Source: Gordonia rhizosphera NBRC 16068
Lineage (GTDB): Bacteria > Actinomycetota > Actinomycetes > Mycobacteriales > Mycobacteriaceae
NCBI RefSeq assembly: GCF_000298195.1
Contig: NZ_BAHC01000009.1
Location: forward strand, 1 to 41,971
DNA length: 41,971 nucleotides
Direction of reading: 5' to 3'
Each line of letters begins with the position of its first letter. Position 1 is the first letter of the stretch. The notes beneath the pieces are model-generated. The model was not told the origin of the DNA, searched no databases, and worked only from the letters and a program-made list of their open reading frames with translations. Position numbers and translations under genes: made by a program. Shown here one piece after another: positions 20,435 through 30,407 of the stretch.

Positions 20435-20508
20435 GCCTCCGTAGCTCAGGTGGATAGAGCAAGGGCCTTCTAATCCCTAGGTCGCAGGTTCGAGTCCTGC
20501 CGGGGGCA
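20435..20508 (+). tRNA. tRNA-Arg (anticodon TCT)
   Basis: A 74-nt cloverleaf. Acceptor GCCTCCG pairs with CGGGGGC (one G-T pair), the D arm contains AGCTCAG and the T arm is GCAGG/CCTGC around TTCGAGT. The anticodon loop CTTCTAA has TCT, reading AGA. The CCA end is not encoded. The last pair of the anticodon stem (31-39) is C opposite T, a mismatch. Confidence 0.9.
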
Positions 20509-20512
20509 CCCA

Positions 20513-20672
20513 CGTCGACCGTGCAACCCCAACCCCGTCGAGCGTGCGCATCACAGCGTCGACCGTGCACGTGAATCCTGCGATCGTGCGCAGTCCAGCG
20601 TCGTGCGCGGGTGCCCGCGCACGATCGACGAACTAGCGTGCACAGTCGAGGGTCTGGCGCGCACGGTCGACG
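20513..20672. repeat. Array of GTCGA-N-CGTGC repeats filling a convergent junction
   Basis: The gap between tRNA-Arg and the uracil permease holds about eight imperfect copies of a motif like CGTCGACCGTGCGC. On the plus strand they are at 20513, 20536, 20557, 20581 and 20598. Reversed copies are at 20617, 20638 and 20659. Each set reads in the direction of the gene it follows. The two sets meet in a perfect hairpin, CGTGCGCGGG-TG-CCCGCGCACG (20603-20624), which could end transcription from both sides. Confidence 0.7.
20603..20624. terminator. Perfect 10-bp hairpin, possible bidirectional terminator
   Basis: CGTGCGCGGG and CCCGCGCACG flank a 2-base centre between convergent units (tRNA-Arg and the uracil permease). 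No T-run on either side. The functional call is inference from position. Confidence 0.45.
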
Positions 20673-20685
20673 GGGTACCCGCTGG

Positions 20686-21999
20686 TCACTCGGACTCGGT
20701 GGCAGGCGGTGACACCGCAGGGCGTGGCACGGTTCCCCGCCACCGGCCGATCAGCGTCATCGAATGGTAGATGGCGAGTGCGGCGCCGGCGCCCAGCGCG
20801 ATGCCGCCGAAGTTGAGATCGCCGACCACCCAGGTGAAATCGGCGATGCCGATGACCAGCGGAATCGCGGCGGTGAACTGATTGACGGGACGGCCGAAGT
20901 CGACGCGGTTGGTCACCCAGATGTGCACACCAAGGATTCCCACCAGGCCGTAGAGAGCGGTGGTGATACCGCCGAGTACTCCCGGTGGCACCGCGGCGAT
21001 CACCGCACCCACCTTGGGCGAGAGCCCGAGCAGCACCGCTACCACACCGGCAACCCAGTAGGCGGCGGTCGAATACACCTTGGTCGCCGCCATCACCCCG
21101 ATGTTCTCGGCGTAGGTCGTGGTCGCCGCGCCGCCCCCACTCCCGGCGAGCATCGTGGCCAACCCGTCGGCCGCCAGGGCGCGGCCGATCCTGCGGTCGT
21201 AGTCGACCCCGGTCATCGTCGCGACCGACTTCACATGGCCGATGTTCTCCACCAGCAGTACCAGCACCACCGGGAGAAACATCGGGATCACGGACCAGTG
21301 GAAAGTCGGGGTGGTGAAGTCGGGAAACCCGACCCACGCGGCCTGTCCGATCCCACTCGTGTCGACCTTGTCGAAGGCCAGTGAGATCAGATAACCGAAG
21401 ATCACGCTCAGGAATATCGCGAGTCGACCCAGCAATCCGCGAAAGAACACCACCGAAGCCACGAGAAGAACGAGCACCAGAGTCGCGATGACCGGGTCCT
21501 GCTCGAAGTTCGCCTTCGCGGTCGGGGCCAGATTCAGTCCGATCAGCGCGACGATCGTGCCCGTCACAACGGGAGGCATCAGCACTTCGATCCATGCGAT
21601 ACCCGCGAAGTGCGCGATCACACCGATCACGGCGAGCAACGTGCCGACGACGAAGATTCCGCCGAGCGCGGCCGACTGACCGTGAGATGCCGTGGCCGCC
21701 AGCACCGGCGCGATGATCGCGAAACTCGACCCGAGGTAGCTGGGCAGCCGGTTGCGTGTGATGAGCAGGAACAGCACGGTACCGATACCGGAGAACAGCA
21801 ACGTGGTCGCCGGAGGAAACCCGATCAGCACCGGGACCAGGAAGGTGGCACCGAACATCGCCACCACATGCTGCAATCCGATCCCGACCGTGCGCGGCCA
21901 GCTCAGACGTTCGCCGGGGCCGATGACGCCGCCACCGTCCACCCTTGTCCAGGACAAGAAACCGCCCGACGGTGTCTCCGGTGTCGTCGTCATAGGCAT
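20686..21999 (-). CDS. NCS2-family uracil/xanthine permease
   Basis: The product is about 437 residues with 12-14 hydrophobic segments and the NCS2 signatures LQHVVAMFGATFLVPVLIG near the N-terminus and GGGAATTTYAENIGVMAATK in the middle. The second holds the conserved acidic substrate residue in the YAENIG motif, closest to UraA-type uracil transporters. LVENIGHVKSVATMTG is also typical. It should import a nucleobase with protons. The start is uncertain: ATG at 21999 or 21993 (MPMTTTPE), since no strong ribosome-binding site is seen. It is divergent from the NsrR-like regulator. Confidence 0.9.
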   Translation of the reverse strand: MPMTTTPETPSGGFLSWTRVDGGGVIGPGERLSWPRTVGIGLQHVVAMFGATFLVPVLIGFPPATTLLFSGIGTVLFLLITRNRLPSYLGSSFAIIAPVLAATASHGQSAALGGIFVVGTLLAVIGVIAHFAGIAWIEVLMPPVVTGTIVALIGLNLAPTAKANFEQDPVIATLVLVLLVASVVFFRGLLGRLAIFLSVIFGYLISLAFDKVDTSGIGQAAWVGFPDFTTPTFHWSVIPMFLPVVLVLLVENIGHVKSVATMTGVDYDRRIGRALAADGLATMLAGSGGGAATTTYAENIGVMAATKVYSTAAYWVAGVVAVLLGLSPKVGAVIAAVPPGVLGGITTALYGLVGILGVHIWVTNRVDFGRPVNQFTAAIPLVIGIADFTWVVGDLNFGGIALGAGAALAIYHSMTLIGRWRGTVPRPAVSPPATESE

Positions 22000-22074
22000 C
22001 AGTTTGCGGCACCCACCGCTCCTCCGCGCCCGCAACGAGCGGCCCCACGGATGTGATGGGCATCACCGATCTTA

Positions 22075-22097
22075 AATATGCATTTTAGATTCCAATT
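22075..22097 (+). promoter_or_regulatory. Candidate NsrR operator
   Basis: An AT-rich island 17-39 bp before the regulator's ATG holds AATATGCATTT, 10 of 11 bases matching the known NsrR half-site AAGATGCATTT. A weaker second half (AGATTCCAATT) follows at the expected one-base spacing. It stands out strongly from the GC-rich context. Confidence 0.5.
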
Positions 22098-22113
22098 ATG
22101 GTGTACTCGGCTC

Positions 22114-22617
22114 ATGCAACTGACGAGGTTCACCGACATCGGACTCCGGATCGTCATGCGCCTCGCGGTCGCCGGTGAACAACCCTCGGACACCACACCG
22201 ATGACGACGAAGGATCTCGCGCGAGAACTCGCGGTGCCCTACACACACGTCGCGAAAGTCGTTGGCCGCCTGGCGGAGATGGGTGCGGTGCATTCCCGCC
22301 GCGGTCGCGCCGGCGGCCTGGCCATCACCGACCTCGGTCGCGAGGCGCAGATCGGGTGGCTGGCCCGCACCCTCGAGGGCCCGGGCGAGGTCGTCGACTG
22401 CGAGGGGTCCCAACCGTGCCCACTCCGCAGCGCATGCCGCCTGCGCGGCGCACTCGCCCGCGCCCAGCGCGCCTTCTTCGACAGCCTCGACGAGCACACC
22501 GTCGCCGACCTCGTCCGGGACCCGACCGGGGCGGTCCTGCTGTCCCTCTCCCCTCCTCCCCCCGCGCCGCCGACCGACGACGCACCCGGGAACAGACACC
22601 TCCCGCAACACCGCTGA
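22114..22617 (+). CDS. nsrR: Rrf2-family regulator, NsrR-like nitric-oxide sensor
   Basis: The 167-residue protein starts MQLTRFTDIGLRIVMRLA, the standard Rrf2 winged-helix N-terminus. It has a DNA-binding wing (HSRRGRAGGLAI) and three cysteines in CEGSQPCPLRSAC, the spacing used by NsrR to hold an oxygen-stable Fe-S cluster that is destroyed by NO. A Pro-rich tail follows. The ATG at 22114 matches the conserved family start. The flavohaemoglobin gene begins 31 bp downstream, the classical NsrR target, and an NsrR-box-like element lies just upstream, so autoregulation and control of hmp are likely (inference). Confidence 0.88.
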   Translation: MQLTRFTDIGLRIVMRLAVAGEQPSDTTPMTTKDLARELAVPYTHVAKVVGRLAEMGAVHSRRGRAGGLAITDLGREAQIGWLARTLEGPGEVVDCEGSQPCPLRSACRLRGALARAQRAFFDSLDEHTVADLVRDPTGAVLLSLSPPPPAPPTDDAPGNRHLPQHR

Positions 22618-22648
22618 CGCGGACCAACACAACAGATCGGAGTCACCC

Positions 22649-23836
22649 ATGCTGTCCGACACCCAACGCGAAACCCTCGCCGCCACCCTGCCGGCGGTCG
22701 CGGGCGCGATCGGCGAGATCACCCAACGCTTCTACGCGGGTATGTTCGCGGCCCATCCCGAACTGCGCGACGACCTGTTCAACCGCACCCACCAGAAGAC
22801 CGGCGAACAGCCTCAGGCGCTGGCCGGATCGATCGCCGCGTTCGCCAAACTGCAGCTCGAACCCGACGTCCGTCGACAGCGCTTCATCCTCGAGCGGATC
22901 GCCCACAAGCACGCCTCGCTCGGAGTGACGCGCGACCAGTACGCCGTGGTCCACGAGCATCTGTTCGCCGCCATCGTCGAGGTCCTCGGCGACGCGGTCA
23001 CCCCGTCGGTCGCCGACGCCTGGGACCAGTTGTACTGGGACATGGCCGATCTGTTGATCAAGTCCGAAGACGACCTCTACGCCGCCGCCGGCGTCGAACC
23101 CGGCCAGGTGTGGCGCGAGGTCCGCGTCGTCGAGCGCACGCAGATCTCCCCCGACACCATCGCCCTCACCGTCGCCGCCGCCGACGACACTTCCCGCCTG
23201 CCCGGATTCCGCCCCGGACAGTACATCTCGGTGCAGGTCGGGCTGGACGACGGCGCGCACCAGATCCGCCAGTACAGCCTGACCGGCGCGCCGACCGCAC
23301 CGGAATGGCGGTTCAGCGTCAAGCTCGCCGGTGAGGTCTCCGCGCACCTGCACGAACACGTCTTCGAAGGCGATCTACTGCGGGTCAGCACCCCGTTCGG
23401 CGATCTCGTGCTGCCCGACGGCGACGCCCCGATCGTGCTGGCCTCCGCCGGCATCGGCTGCACCCCGGTGATCGGCCTGCTCACCGCCATGTCCGAACAG
23501 CAGGATGCGCGCGCGGTGACGGTGTTGCACGCGGACCGGTCCCGCGACCGTCAGCCCCATCGCGGGCAGCTTGCGTCGCTCGTGGAGTCGCTGCCGCAGG
23601 GGCGGCTCGTGCAGTGGTACGAGTCGGCGTCCGACCACATCATCTCCGATTCGGTGCGTCGCGGGCAGATGACCCTCGACGGCATCGACATCGAGCCGGA
23701 CACCCACGTACTGCTCTGCGGCCCGACCGGATTCCTCGCATCGATGCGGGACACACTGCTCGACCGTGACGTCGCCGAGGGGCGCATCCACTACGAGACC
23801 TTCGGGCCGGAACTGCTGCGGTCGGGCACGCGATGA
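22649..23836 (+). CDS. hmp: Flavohaemoglobin (nitric oxide dioxygenase)
   Basis: The 395-residue protein has a globin domain (1-140) with the proximal His in ERIAHKHASLGV, the distal-side Tyr/Gln region (ITQRFYAGMF) and the usual YAVVHEHLFAAI. It is followed by an FAD/NAD reductase domain with GFRPGQYISVQV, RQYSLTGAP (FAD binding), ASAGIGCTPVIGLL and LLCGPTGFLASM (NAD binding). It oxidises NO to nitrate with oxygen and NADH. The start at 22649 has GGAG 8 nt upstream. It follows the NsrR-like gene and overlaps the next gene by ATGA, so the three form one operon. Confidence 0.95.
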   Translation: MLSDTQRETLAATLPAVAGAIGEITQRFYAGMFAAHPELRDDLFNRTHQKTGEQPQALAGSIAAFAKLQLEPDVRRQRFILERIAHKHASLGVTRDQYAVVHEHLFAAIVEVLGDAVTPSVADAWDQLYWDMADLLIKSEDDLYAAAGVEPGQVWREVRVVERTQISPDTIALTVAAADDTSRLPGFRPGQYISVQVGLDDGAHQIRQYSLTGAPTAPEWRFSVKLAGEVSAHLHEHVFEGDLLRVSTPFGDLVLPDGDAPIVLASAGIGCTPVIGLLTAMSEQQDARAVTVLHADRSRDRQPHRGQLASLVESLPQGRLVQWYESASDHIISDSVRRGQMTLDGIDIEPDTHVLLCGPTGFLASMRDTLLDRDVAEGRIHYETFGPELLRSGTR

Positions 23837-24258
23837 CGGCATCCGCCGCCGTCGCCACCGCCGCCTGTTTCCTCTGGCTCGGCATGGTCATCGCGATCTC
23901 GTTCGTGGAGGCGCCACTGAAGTTCCGCGCCCCCGGCGTCACGGTGCCCATCGGACTCGGCATCGGACGACTGGTGTTCCGCGCGCTGAACGCGATGGAG
24001 GCGGGCTGGGCGATCGCGATCCTGGTCGCCCTGGTGGTGGGCTCGTGGTCGGGTATGGCCGTCCCCGTCGCCGCGGGGGTGGCGATCGCGATGCTGGTGG
24101 TGCAGCTCGTCGCGGTGCGACCGATGCTCACCCGGCGGTCGGATGCGGTGCTCGCCGGTCACGAGGGTCCGCGCAGCCGCGCGCACATAGTCTATGTGGC
24201 CCTCGAGGTCGTCAAGGTTGTGGCGCTCATCTGGCTCGGTATCGCCCTCCTCGCGTAG
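23833..24258 (+). CDS. Small integral membrane protein in the hmp operon
   Basis: This 141-residue protein has four predicted membrane helices: AAVATAACFLWLGMVIAISF, the segment around EAGWAIAILVALVVG, AVPVAAGVAIAMLVVQL and VVKVVALIWLGIALLA. A conserved-looking loop (FVEAPLKFRAPGV, GRLVFRALNAME) lies between helices 1 and 2. It resembles DUF4149/TMEM205-type proteins in pattern only. The start overlaps the hmp stop (ATGA), so translation is coupled and the protein is made together with the NO dioxygenase. Its role in NO defence is unknown. Residues in the first loop might bind haem or a metal, but no clear ligand set is present. Confidence 0.8.
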   Translation: MTASAAVATAACFLWLGMVIAISFVEAPLKFRAPGVTVPIGLGIGRLVFRALNAMEAGWAIAILVALVVGSWSGMAVPVAAGVAIAMLVVQLVAVRPMLTRRSDAVLAGHEGPRSRAHIVYVALEVVKVVALIWLGIALLA

Positions 24259-24326
24259 GCGCCGGCGAAGCCGATCTCCGATAGATCCGACGAGTCGGGT
24301 GCTCCTGCGCAGGTGGGCGTCGTCCG

Positions 24327-24348
24327 CGTTCCGCGGAACGCAGTGCGC
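24327..24348. repeat. Palindromic intergenic repeat, copy 2
   Basis: It contains the perfect 16-bp palindrome GCGTTCCGCGGAACGC (24326-24341) and matches 10453-10474 at 21 of 22 positions. It lies 69 bp after the membrane-protein stop. Confidence 0.6.
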
Positions 24349-24388
24349 GGCGTTGAGGTCACACAGCGTTCTCCCAGTCGCGACGAAG

Positions 24389-24407
24389 GGCGCCCGCAGC
24401 GGGCGCC
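24389..24407. promoter_or_regulatory. Perfect 9-bp inverted repeat upstream of the ABC exporter
   Basis: GGCGCCCGC and GCGGGCGCC flank a single base, 55 bp before the ABC exporter start. It could be the terminator of the hmp operon or an operator. Neither a T-run nor a promoter overlap settles it. Confidence 0.4.
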
Positions 24408-24461
24408 GATAGCTTGTGGCTCATCGGCATCGCCGACGACCCGAGCGCCAGGAGAACGTGC

Positions 24462-26141
24462 ATGACCACACGCGAGGCCTTTACCCGCTTCGTCCCCGCC
24501 CTGCGGGGCGAGAGCCGCCGATTCGCCCTGGCCGCAATCCTGTTGCTGGTTGCGGCCGGGTGCGAGATCATCGCGGTCTTCGTGCTGTCCGACGTCATCG
24601 ACGGCGCGCTGTCGGCCGACAGCCTCCTGGGGTTCGCCCGGTTGGCGGTCCTGTGGCTGCTGATCACGGCGATCGCGACGGTCTGCGACTACTACGGTCA
24701 GGTCACCTCGATCGGTATCTCGGAGCGAGTCGTGCTGCGGCTGCGCGATCGGCTCTTCACCCACGTCCAGCAACTCAACCCGGTGATCCACCGCCGATTC
24801 GGACTCGGCGACCTCGTCACCCGCCACTCCGACGACCTCGAAGCGGTCGAATACCTCGTCGGCTCGGGGGTGATGGGATTTCTGATCGCGCTGGCCAACA
24901 CGGTCGGGCTCGTCGTCGCCGCCCTGATCATGAGCTGGCAGGTCGCGTTCGTCGCACTCGCCGCGGTCCCTGCGTTGTGGGCCATCTCGGCCTTCTACGG
25001 ACGCCGCCAGACCCTCGTCACCCGCGACGAACGTGTCGCCAACGCCGACATCGCGGTGGCCGTCCAGACCGCGCTCAGCGGTCAGGAGACCGCCGTGGCC
25101 TACAACCAGCAGGGCCGCGAGCACGCACGACTGCATCATCACGGCGTCACCTGGCTGCGCGCGCGGATGGCGCAGACCCGGATCGAGGCCGGCTTCGGCG
25201 CCGTCCTGGGGTTCGGCCAGGTGGTGGTCACCCTGTTCATCGCCCTCGCGGGCATCTGGCAGGTGCGACGCGGCGAGCTCACCGTCGGCGAACTGCTCGC
25301 GCTGACCGGATATCTCGGGATGCTGTACCCGAAGATGCAGGAACTCGCCGAGGTCCGTCTGGCCCTCGCCGCGGCCGTGGTGAGCGCCGAACGACTGGCC
25401 GAGCTCCTCGACATCGCTCCCACCGACCTCGACAACGACCACGCGGTCGACCACCACGGGCCCGACCACGATCTGTCGGTGCACAACGTCACCCTGCGGC
25501 GCGGCAGCAGAACCATCCTCGACGACGTGTCCGTGGACCTGCGATCCGGCGAGATCACCGCGCTGATCGGCCCGAGCGGCATCGGGAAGTCCACGCTGGC
25601 CTCGCTGCTGTGCCGTTTCGAGCAACCCGACTCCGGCCGCATAGTCCTCGGCGGCAAGGATTTCCGCGACCTCACCGGACGGTCGATCCGCGACCACATC
25701 ACCCTGCTGCCGCAGCAGCCGGCGATCAAGGCCGCGACGATCGCCGACAACATCGCCTACGGCTGTCCCACCGCGGCGCGCGCGGAGATCATCAACGCCG
25801 CGATCCGGGCCGATGCCGACGAGTTCATCTCCGATCTGCCCGACGGATACGACACAATGCTCGGCGAAGACGGTCTCACCCTGTCCGGCGGCCAACGGCA
25901 GCGCGTCGCGATGGCCCGCGCGATCCTGCGCGACACCCCGATCCTGATCCTCGACGAACCGACCTCCGGCCTCGACGACGCGACCGCACAGCGCATCCTC
26001 GACCCGATGCGTCGCCTCGCCGCCGGCCGCACGACTCTGCTGATCACCCACGACCCGCGTGTCGTCGCGATCGCCGACAGGGTCGTGGAACTCCGCGACG
26101 CGACGCTGCACAGCCACGACGGGAGCCTGGCCACCGCCTGA
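24462..26141 (+). CDS. ABC exporter half-transporter (membrane domain fused to ATPase)
   Basis: The 559-residue protein has a six-helix membrane domain (about 15-310, e.g. FALAAILLLVAAGCEIIAVF, FLIALANTVGLVVAALIMSW) followed by an ATPase domain. The ATPase has Walker A GPSGIGKST, signature LSGGQRQRVAMARAIL, Walker B ILILDEPTSGLDD and switch His in LLITHD. The start at 24462 has AGGAGA 7 nt upstream. As a half-transporter it should work as a homodimer or with a partner that is not adjacent. It is followed 52 bp later by a PadR regulator, often linked to multidrug export, so a drug- or lipid-export role is plausible but not shown. Confidence 0.9.
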   Translation: MTTREAFTRFVPALRGESRRFALAAILLLVAAGCEIIAVFVLSDVIDGALSADSLLGFARLAVLWLLITAIATVCDYYGQVTSIGISERVVLRLRDRLFTHVQQLNPVIHRRFGLGDLVTRHSDDLEAVEYLVGSGVMGFLIALANTVGLVVAALIMSWQVAFVALAAVPALWAISAFYGRRQTLVTRDERVANADIAVAVQTALSGQETAVAYNQQGREHARLHHHGVTWLRARMAQTRIEAGFGAVLGFGQVVVTLFIALAGIWQVRRGELTVGELLALTGYLGMLYPKMQELAEVRLALAAAVVSAERLAELLDIAPTDLDNDHAVDHHGPDHDLSVHNVTLRRGSRTILDDVSVDLRSGEITALIGPSGIGKSTLASLLCRFEQPDSGRIVLGGKDFRDLTGRSIRDHITLLPQQPAIKAATIADNIAYGCPTAARAEIINAAIRADADEFISDLPDGYDTMLGEDGLTLSGGQRQRVAMARAILRDTPILILDEPTSGLDDATAQRILDPMRRLAAGRTTLLITHDPRVVAIADRVVELRDATLHSHDGSLATA

Positions 26142-26157
26142 AGCCATATGAACCTAA

Positions 26158-26187
26158 TTGCATAGTGCACAGGTGCAGTGCTACTGT
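26158..26187 (+). promoter_or_regulatory. PadR-gene promoter with embedded inverted repeat
   Basis: TTGCAT (26158-26163) and TACTGT (26182-26187) are spaced by 18 bp, and the -10 ends 6 nt before the ATG at 26194, so the mRNA is probably leaderless. The spacer holds TGCAC-AG-GTGCA (26166-26177), a perfect inverted repeat where a bound regulator would block RNA polymerase. Confidence 0.55.
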
Positions 26188-26193
26188 CACCGT

Positions 26194-26739
26194 ATGGCGC
26201 TCGAGCATGCGATTCTCGTGTCGCTGGCCGAGCGACCTGGGACGGGGTACGAGATCGGCCAGCAGTTCGACCGATCCATCGGCTATTTCTGGTCGGCGAC
26301 GCACCAGCAGATCTATCGGACGCTGAAGAAGCTCCACACCGACGGACTCGTCAGCTTCGAATCCGTCGCCCAGGACGGCCGGCCGGACAAGAAGGTCTAC
26401 ACGATCTCCGACGAGGGCCGAAAGGTCCTGGCAGAGTGGGTGATGAGCCCGACACCATTGCAGCCTCTGCGCAGCGATCTCGGCGTCAAGCTGCGGGCGG
26501 CCGAATTCGGTGACCTCGCCGCCGTCATCGGCGAGCTGAAGGCGCACCGCGACGAGCATGTCGCCCAGCTCAAGCTGTACAACGGCTTCGAGGCCGCCTA
26601 CTACCCCGACCCGCACACCCTCACCGGCCGCAAGCTGCATCAGTATCTGGTGCTGCGCGGCGGTATCCGATCCGAAGAGGGCTTCGTCGAGTGGTGCGAC
26701 GAGGTCATCACCACCCTCGAACGCGAATTGTCCGCCTGA
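26194..26739 (+). CDS. PadR-family transcriptional regulator
   Basis: The 181-residue protein starts MALEHAILVSLAERPGTGYE, the PadR winged-helix beginning. YFWSATHQQIYRTLKKLHTD is the recognition region and PDKKVYTISDEGRKVLAEW the wing. The C-terminal half (about 90-181) is the helical PadR dimerisation domain (Vir/AphA-like). It lies between an ABC exporter and a FadH-type reductase gene on the same strand, and its own promoter carries an inverted repeat, so autoregulation and control of one or both neighbours are likely. The ligand is unknown. Confidence 0.88.
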   Translation: MALEHAILVSLAERPGTGYEIGQQFDRSIGYFWSATHQQIYRTLKKLHTDGLVSFESVAQDGRPDKKVYTISDEGRKVLAEWVMSPTPLQPLRSDLGVKLRAAEFGDLAAVIGELKAHRDEHVAQLKLYNGFEAAYYPDPHTLTGRKLHQYLVLRGGIRSEEGFVEWCDEVITTLERELSA

Positions 26740-28848
<2,109 letters not shown>

Positions 28849-28895
28849 TCCGGCCGACGCCGGGGCGCGGCGCCGGTAAGTCGAGCAAGCACCAC

Positions 28896-28901
28896 TAGAC
28901 T
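28896..28901 (+). promoter_or_regulatory. -10 element of cmrA, leaderless
   Basis: TAGACT ends 7 nt before the cmrA ATG at 28909; no ribosome-binding site lies between. Confidence 0.45.
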
Positions 28902-28908
28902 TGCCGAC

Positions 28909-29715
28909 ATGCCGGTTCCCGCACCGTCCGAGTCCGCCCGCGCCGTCGTGACCGGCGCATCGTCGGGGATCGGGATGGCTCTGGCCTGGGCCCTGGCGGC
29001 ACGGGGACATTCGCTGATCCTGGTGGCCCGCCGCGGCGACATCCTCGAGGACCTGTCCGGGCAGGTCCGCGACACGCACGGGGTCAAGGCCGAGGTACGT
29101 CCGGTCGACCTGTCCGATCCCATCGCCGTCGAGGTGCTCTGCGCCGAACTGGCCGGTCGCGAGATCTCCATCCTGTGCAACAACGCGGGCATCGCCACGT
29201 TCGGCCCGGTCAGCGAACTCGACCCCGACTACGAACGCGCGCAGGTCCGGCTGAACGTCAACGCCGTGCACGACCTGACGCTGGCGGTGCTGCCGCAGAT
29301 GGTGCGCCGCGGTTCGGGAGGCATCCTCATGGTCGGTTCCGCGGCCGGGAACATGCCCATCCCCAACAACGCCACCTACGCCGCGTCGAAGGCGTTTGTG
29401 AACACCTTCAGCGAGTCAGTGCGCGGTGAGGTCGCCGATCAGGGCGTGCACGTCACCTTGCTGGCGCCCGGCCCGGTGCGAACCGAGACCCCCGCGCCCG
29501 AGGACGCGTCCATCGTCGATCGGCTGGTCCCCGACTTCCTGTGGCATTCCAGCGCCAAAGTCGCCGAGATGAGCCTGGATGCGTTGGACCACAACAAGAT
29601 GCGCATCGTCCCGGGAACGCTGTCGAAGGCGATGTCGGTGGCCGGTGGGTACAGTCCGCGCTCCGTGGTCGCACCCATCGTCGGGACCTTCTACCGCAAA
29701 CTCGGCGACGGCTGA
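28909..29715 (+). CDS. cmrA: Short-chain dehydrogenase CmrA (mycolate reductase)
   Basis: The 268-residue protein is an SDR with the cofactor motif TGASSGIGMA, the NNAG motif and the catalytic Tyr/Lys in YAASK. It closely resembles, from memory, Mycobacterium tuberculosis Rv2509 over its length: MPVPAPSESARAVVTGAS at the start, ISILCNNAGIATFGP, AVHDLTLAVLP, GSAAGNMPIPNNATYAASK and the C-terminal KAMSVAGGYSPR. CmrA reduces the 3-oxo intermediate to mature mycolic acid, the last step of mycolate synthesis. The next gene is orn, as in mycobacteria (Rv2509/Rv2511). Its presence supports a mycolate-making organism. Start at 28909 with a leaderless promoter. Confidence 0.93.
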   Translation: MPVPAPSESARAVVTGASSGIGMALAWALAARGHSLILVARRGDILEDLSGQVRDTHGVKAEVRPVDLSDPIAVEVLCAELAGREISILCNNAGIATFGPVSELDPDYERAQVRLNVNAVHDLTLAVLPQMVRRGSGGILMVGSAAGNMPIPNNATYAASKAFVNTFSESVRGEVADQGVHVTLLAPGPVRTETPAPEDASIVDRLVPDFLWHSSAKVAEMSLDALDHNKMRIVPGTLSKAMSVAGGYSPRSVVAPIVGTFYRKLGDG

Positions 29716-29787
29716 CGGGCGCGCGACGGGGCTCGCCACGCCGAGGACCCCGGCGACTGTACGGACGGGGCTACTAAGGTTGAACGG

Positions 29788-30387
29788 ATGCAGGACAAAC
29801 TCGTATGGATCGACTGCGAGATGACCGGTCTGCGGATCGAATCGGACAAGTTGATCGAGATCGCAGCCCTGGTCACCGACAGCGAACTCAACGTCCTCGG
29901 CGAGGGTGTGGACATAGTGATCCACGCCTCCGACGAGGATCTGGCGGCGATGCCCGACGTGGTCACCAAGATGCATGCCGATTCGGGTCTCACCGACGAG
30001 GTCCGCGCGTCGACGGTGAGCGTCGCCGAGGCCGAGAAGCAGGTGCTCGACTACATCCGGTCTCAGGTCACCACCGCCGGGGCGGTACCACTGGCCGGGA
30101 ACTCGATCGCGACCGACCGCGCATTCCTCGCCCGCTACATGCCCGAACTCGACAACTACCTGCACTACCGCATGGTCGACGTCAGCTCGATCAAGGAGTT
30201 GTGTCGGCGCTGGTACCCGAAGATCTACTTCGGTCAGCCGGAAAAGGGACTCGCCCACCGCGCGCTCGCCGACATAAAGGAGTCGATCCGCGAGCTCAAG
30301 TACTACCGCGCCACCGCGTTCGTGCCACTGCCCGGACCCGAGCAGGATGCGATCACGGCCGTCGTGTCGGATCTCGGACCTGCGTGA
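29788..30387 (+). CDS. orn: Oligoribonuclease
   Basis: The 199-residue protein is a DEDDh 3'-5' exoribonuclease. DxE lies in WIDCEMTGL near the N-terminus, the second Asp in [14 protein letters not shown], and His/Asp in [11 protein letters not shown]. It degrades 2-5-nt RNAs, including pGpG from cyclic-di-GMP breakdown, and acts in the cytoplasm as a dimer. Length is normal for the family. A -10-like TACTAA (29772-29777) lies 10 nt before the ATG, so the leader is very short. It sits between cmrA and tRNA-His, matching Rv2511. Confidence 0.96.
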   Translation: MQDKLVWIDCEMTGLRIESDKLIEIAALVTDSELNVLGEGVDIVIHASDEDLAAMPDVVTKMHADSGLTDEVRASTVSVAEAEKQVLDYIRSQVTTAGAVPLAGNSIATDRAFLARYMPELDNYLHYRMVDVSSIKELCRRWYPKIYFGQPEKGLAHRALADIKESIRELKYYRATAFVPLPGPEQDAITAVVSDLGPA

Positions 30388-30407
30388 ACACGCCGAATCG
30401 GGGCCGA

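Noticed and set aside
20513..20672. CRISPR array
   Set aside because: The units are short, imperfect, in both orientations and without unique spacers of constant length; no cas genes are nearby.
24192..26147. A 651-residue minus-strand frame opposite the ABC exporter
   Set aside because: Antisense of a well-supported gene; Asp/Gly/Arg-rich composition typical of a shadow frame.
24416..26326. A 636-residue plus-strand frame overlapping the ABC exporter
   Set aside because: Arg/Pro/His-rich out-of-frame shadow of the exporter gene, with no recognisable motif.
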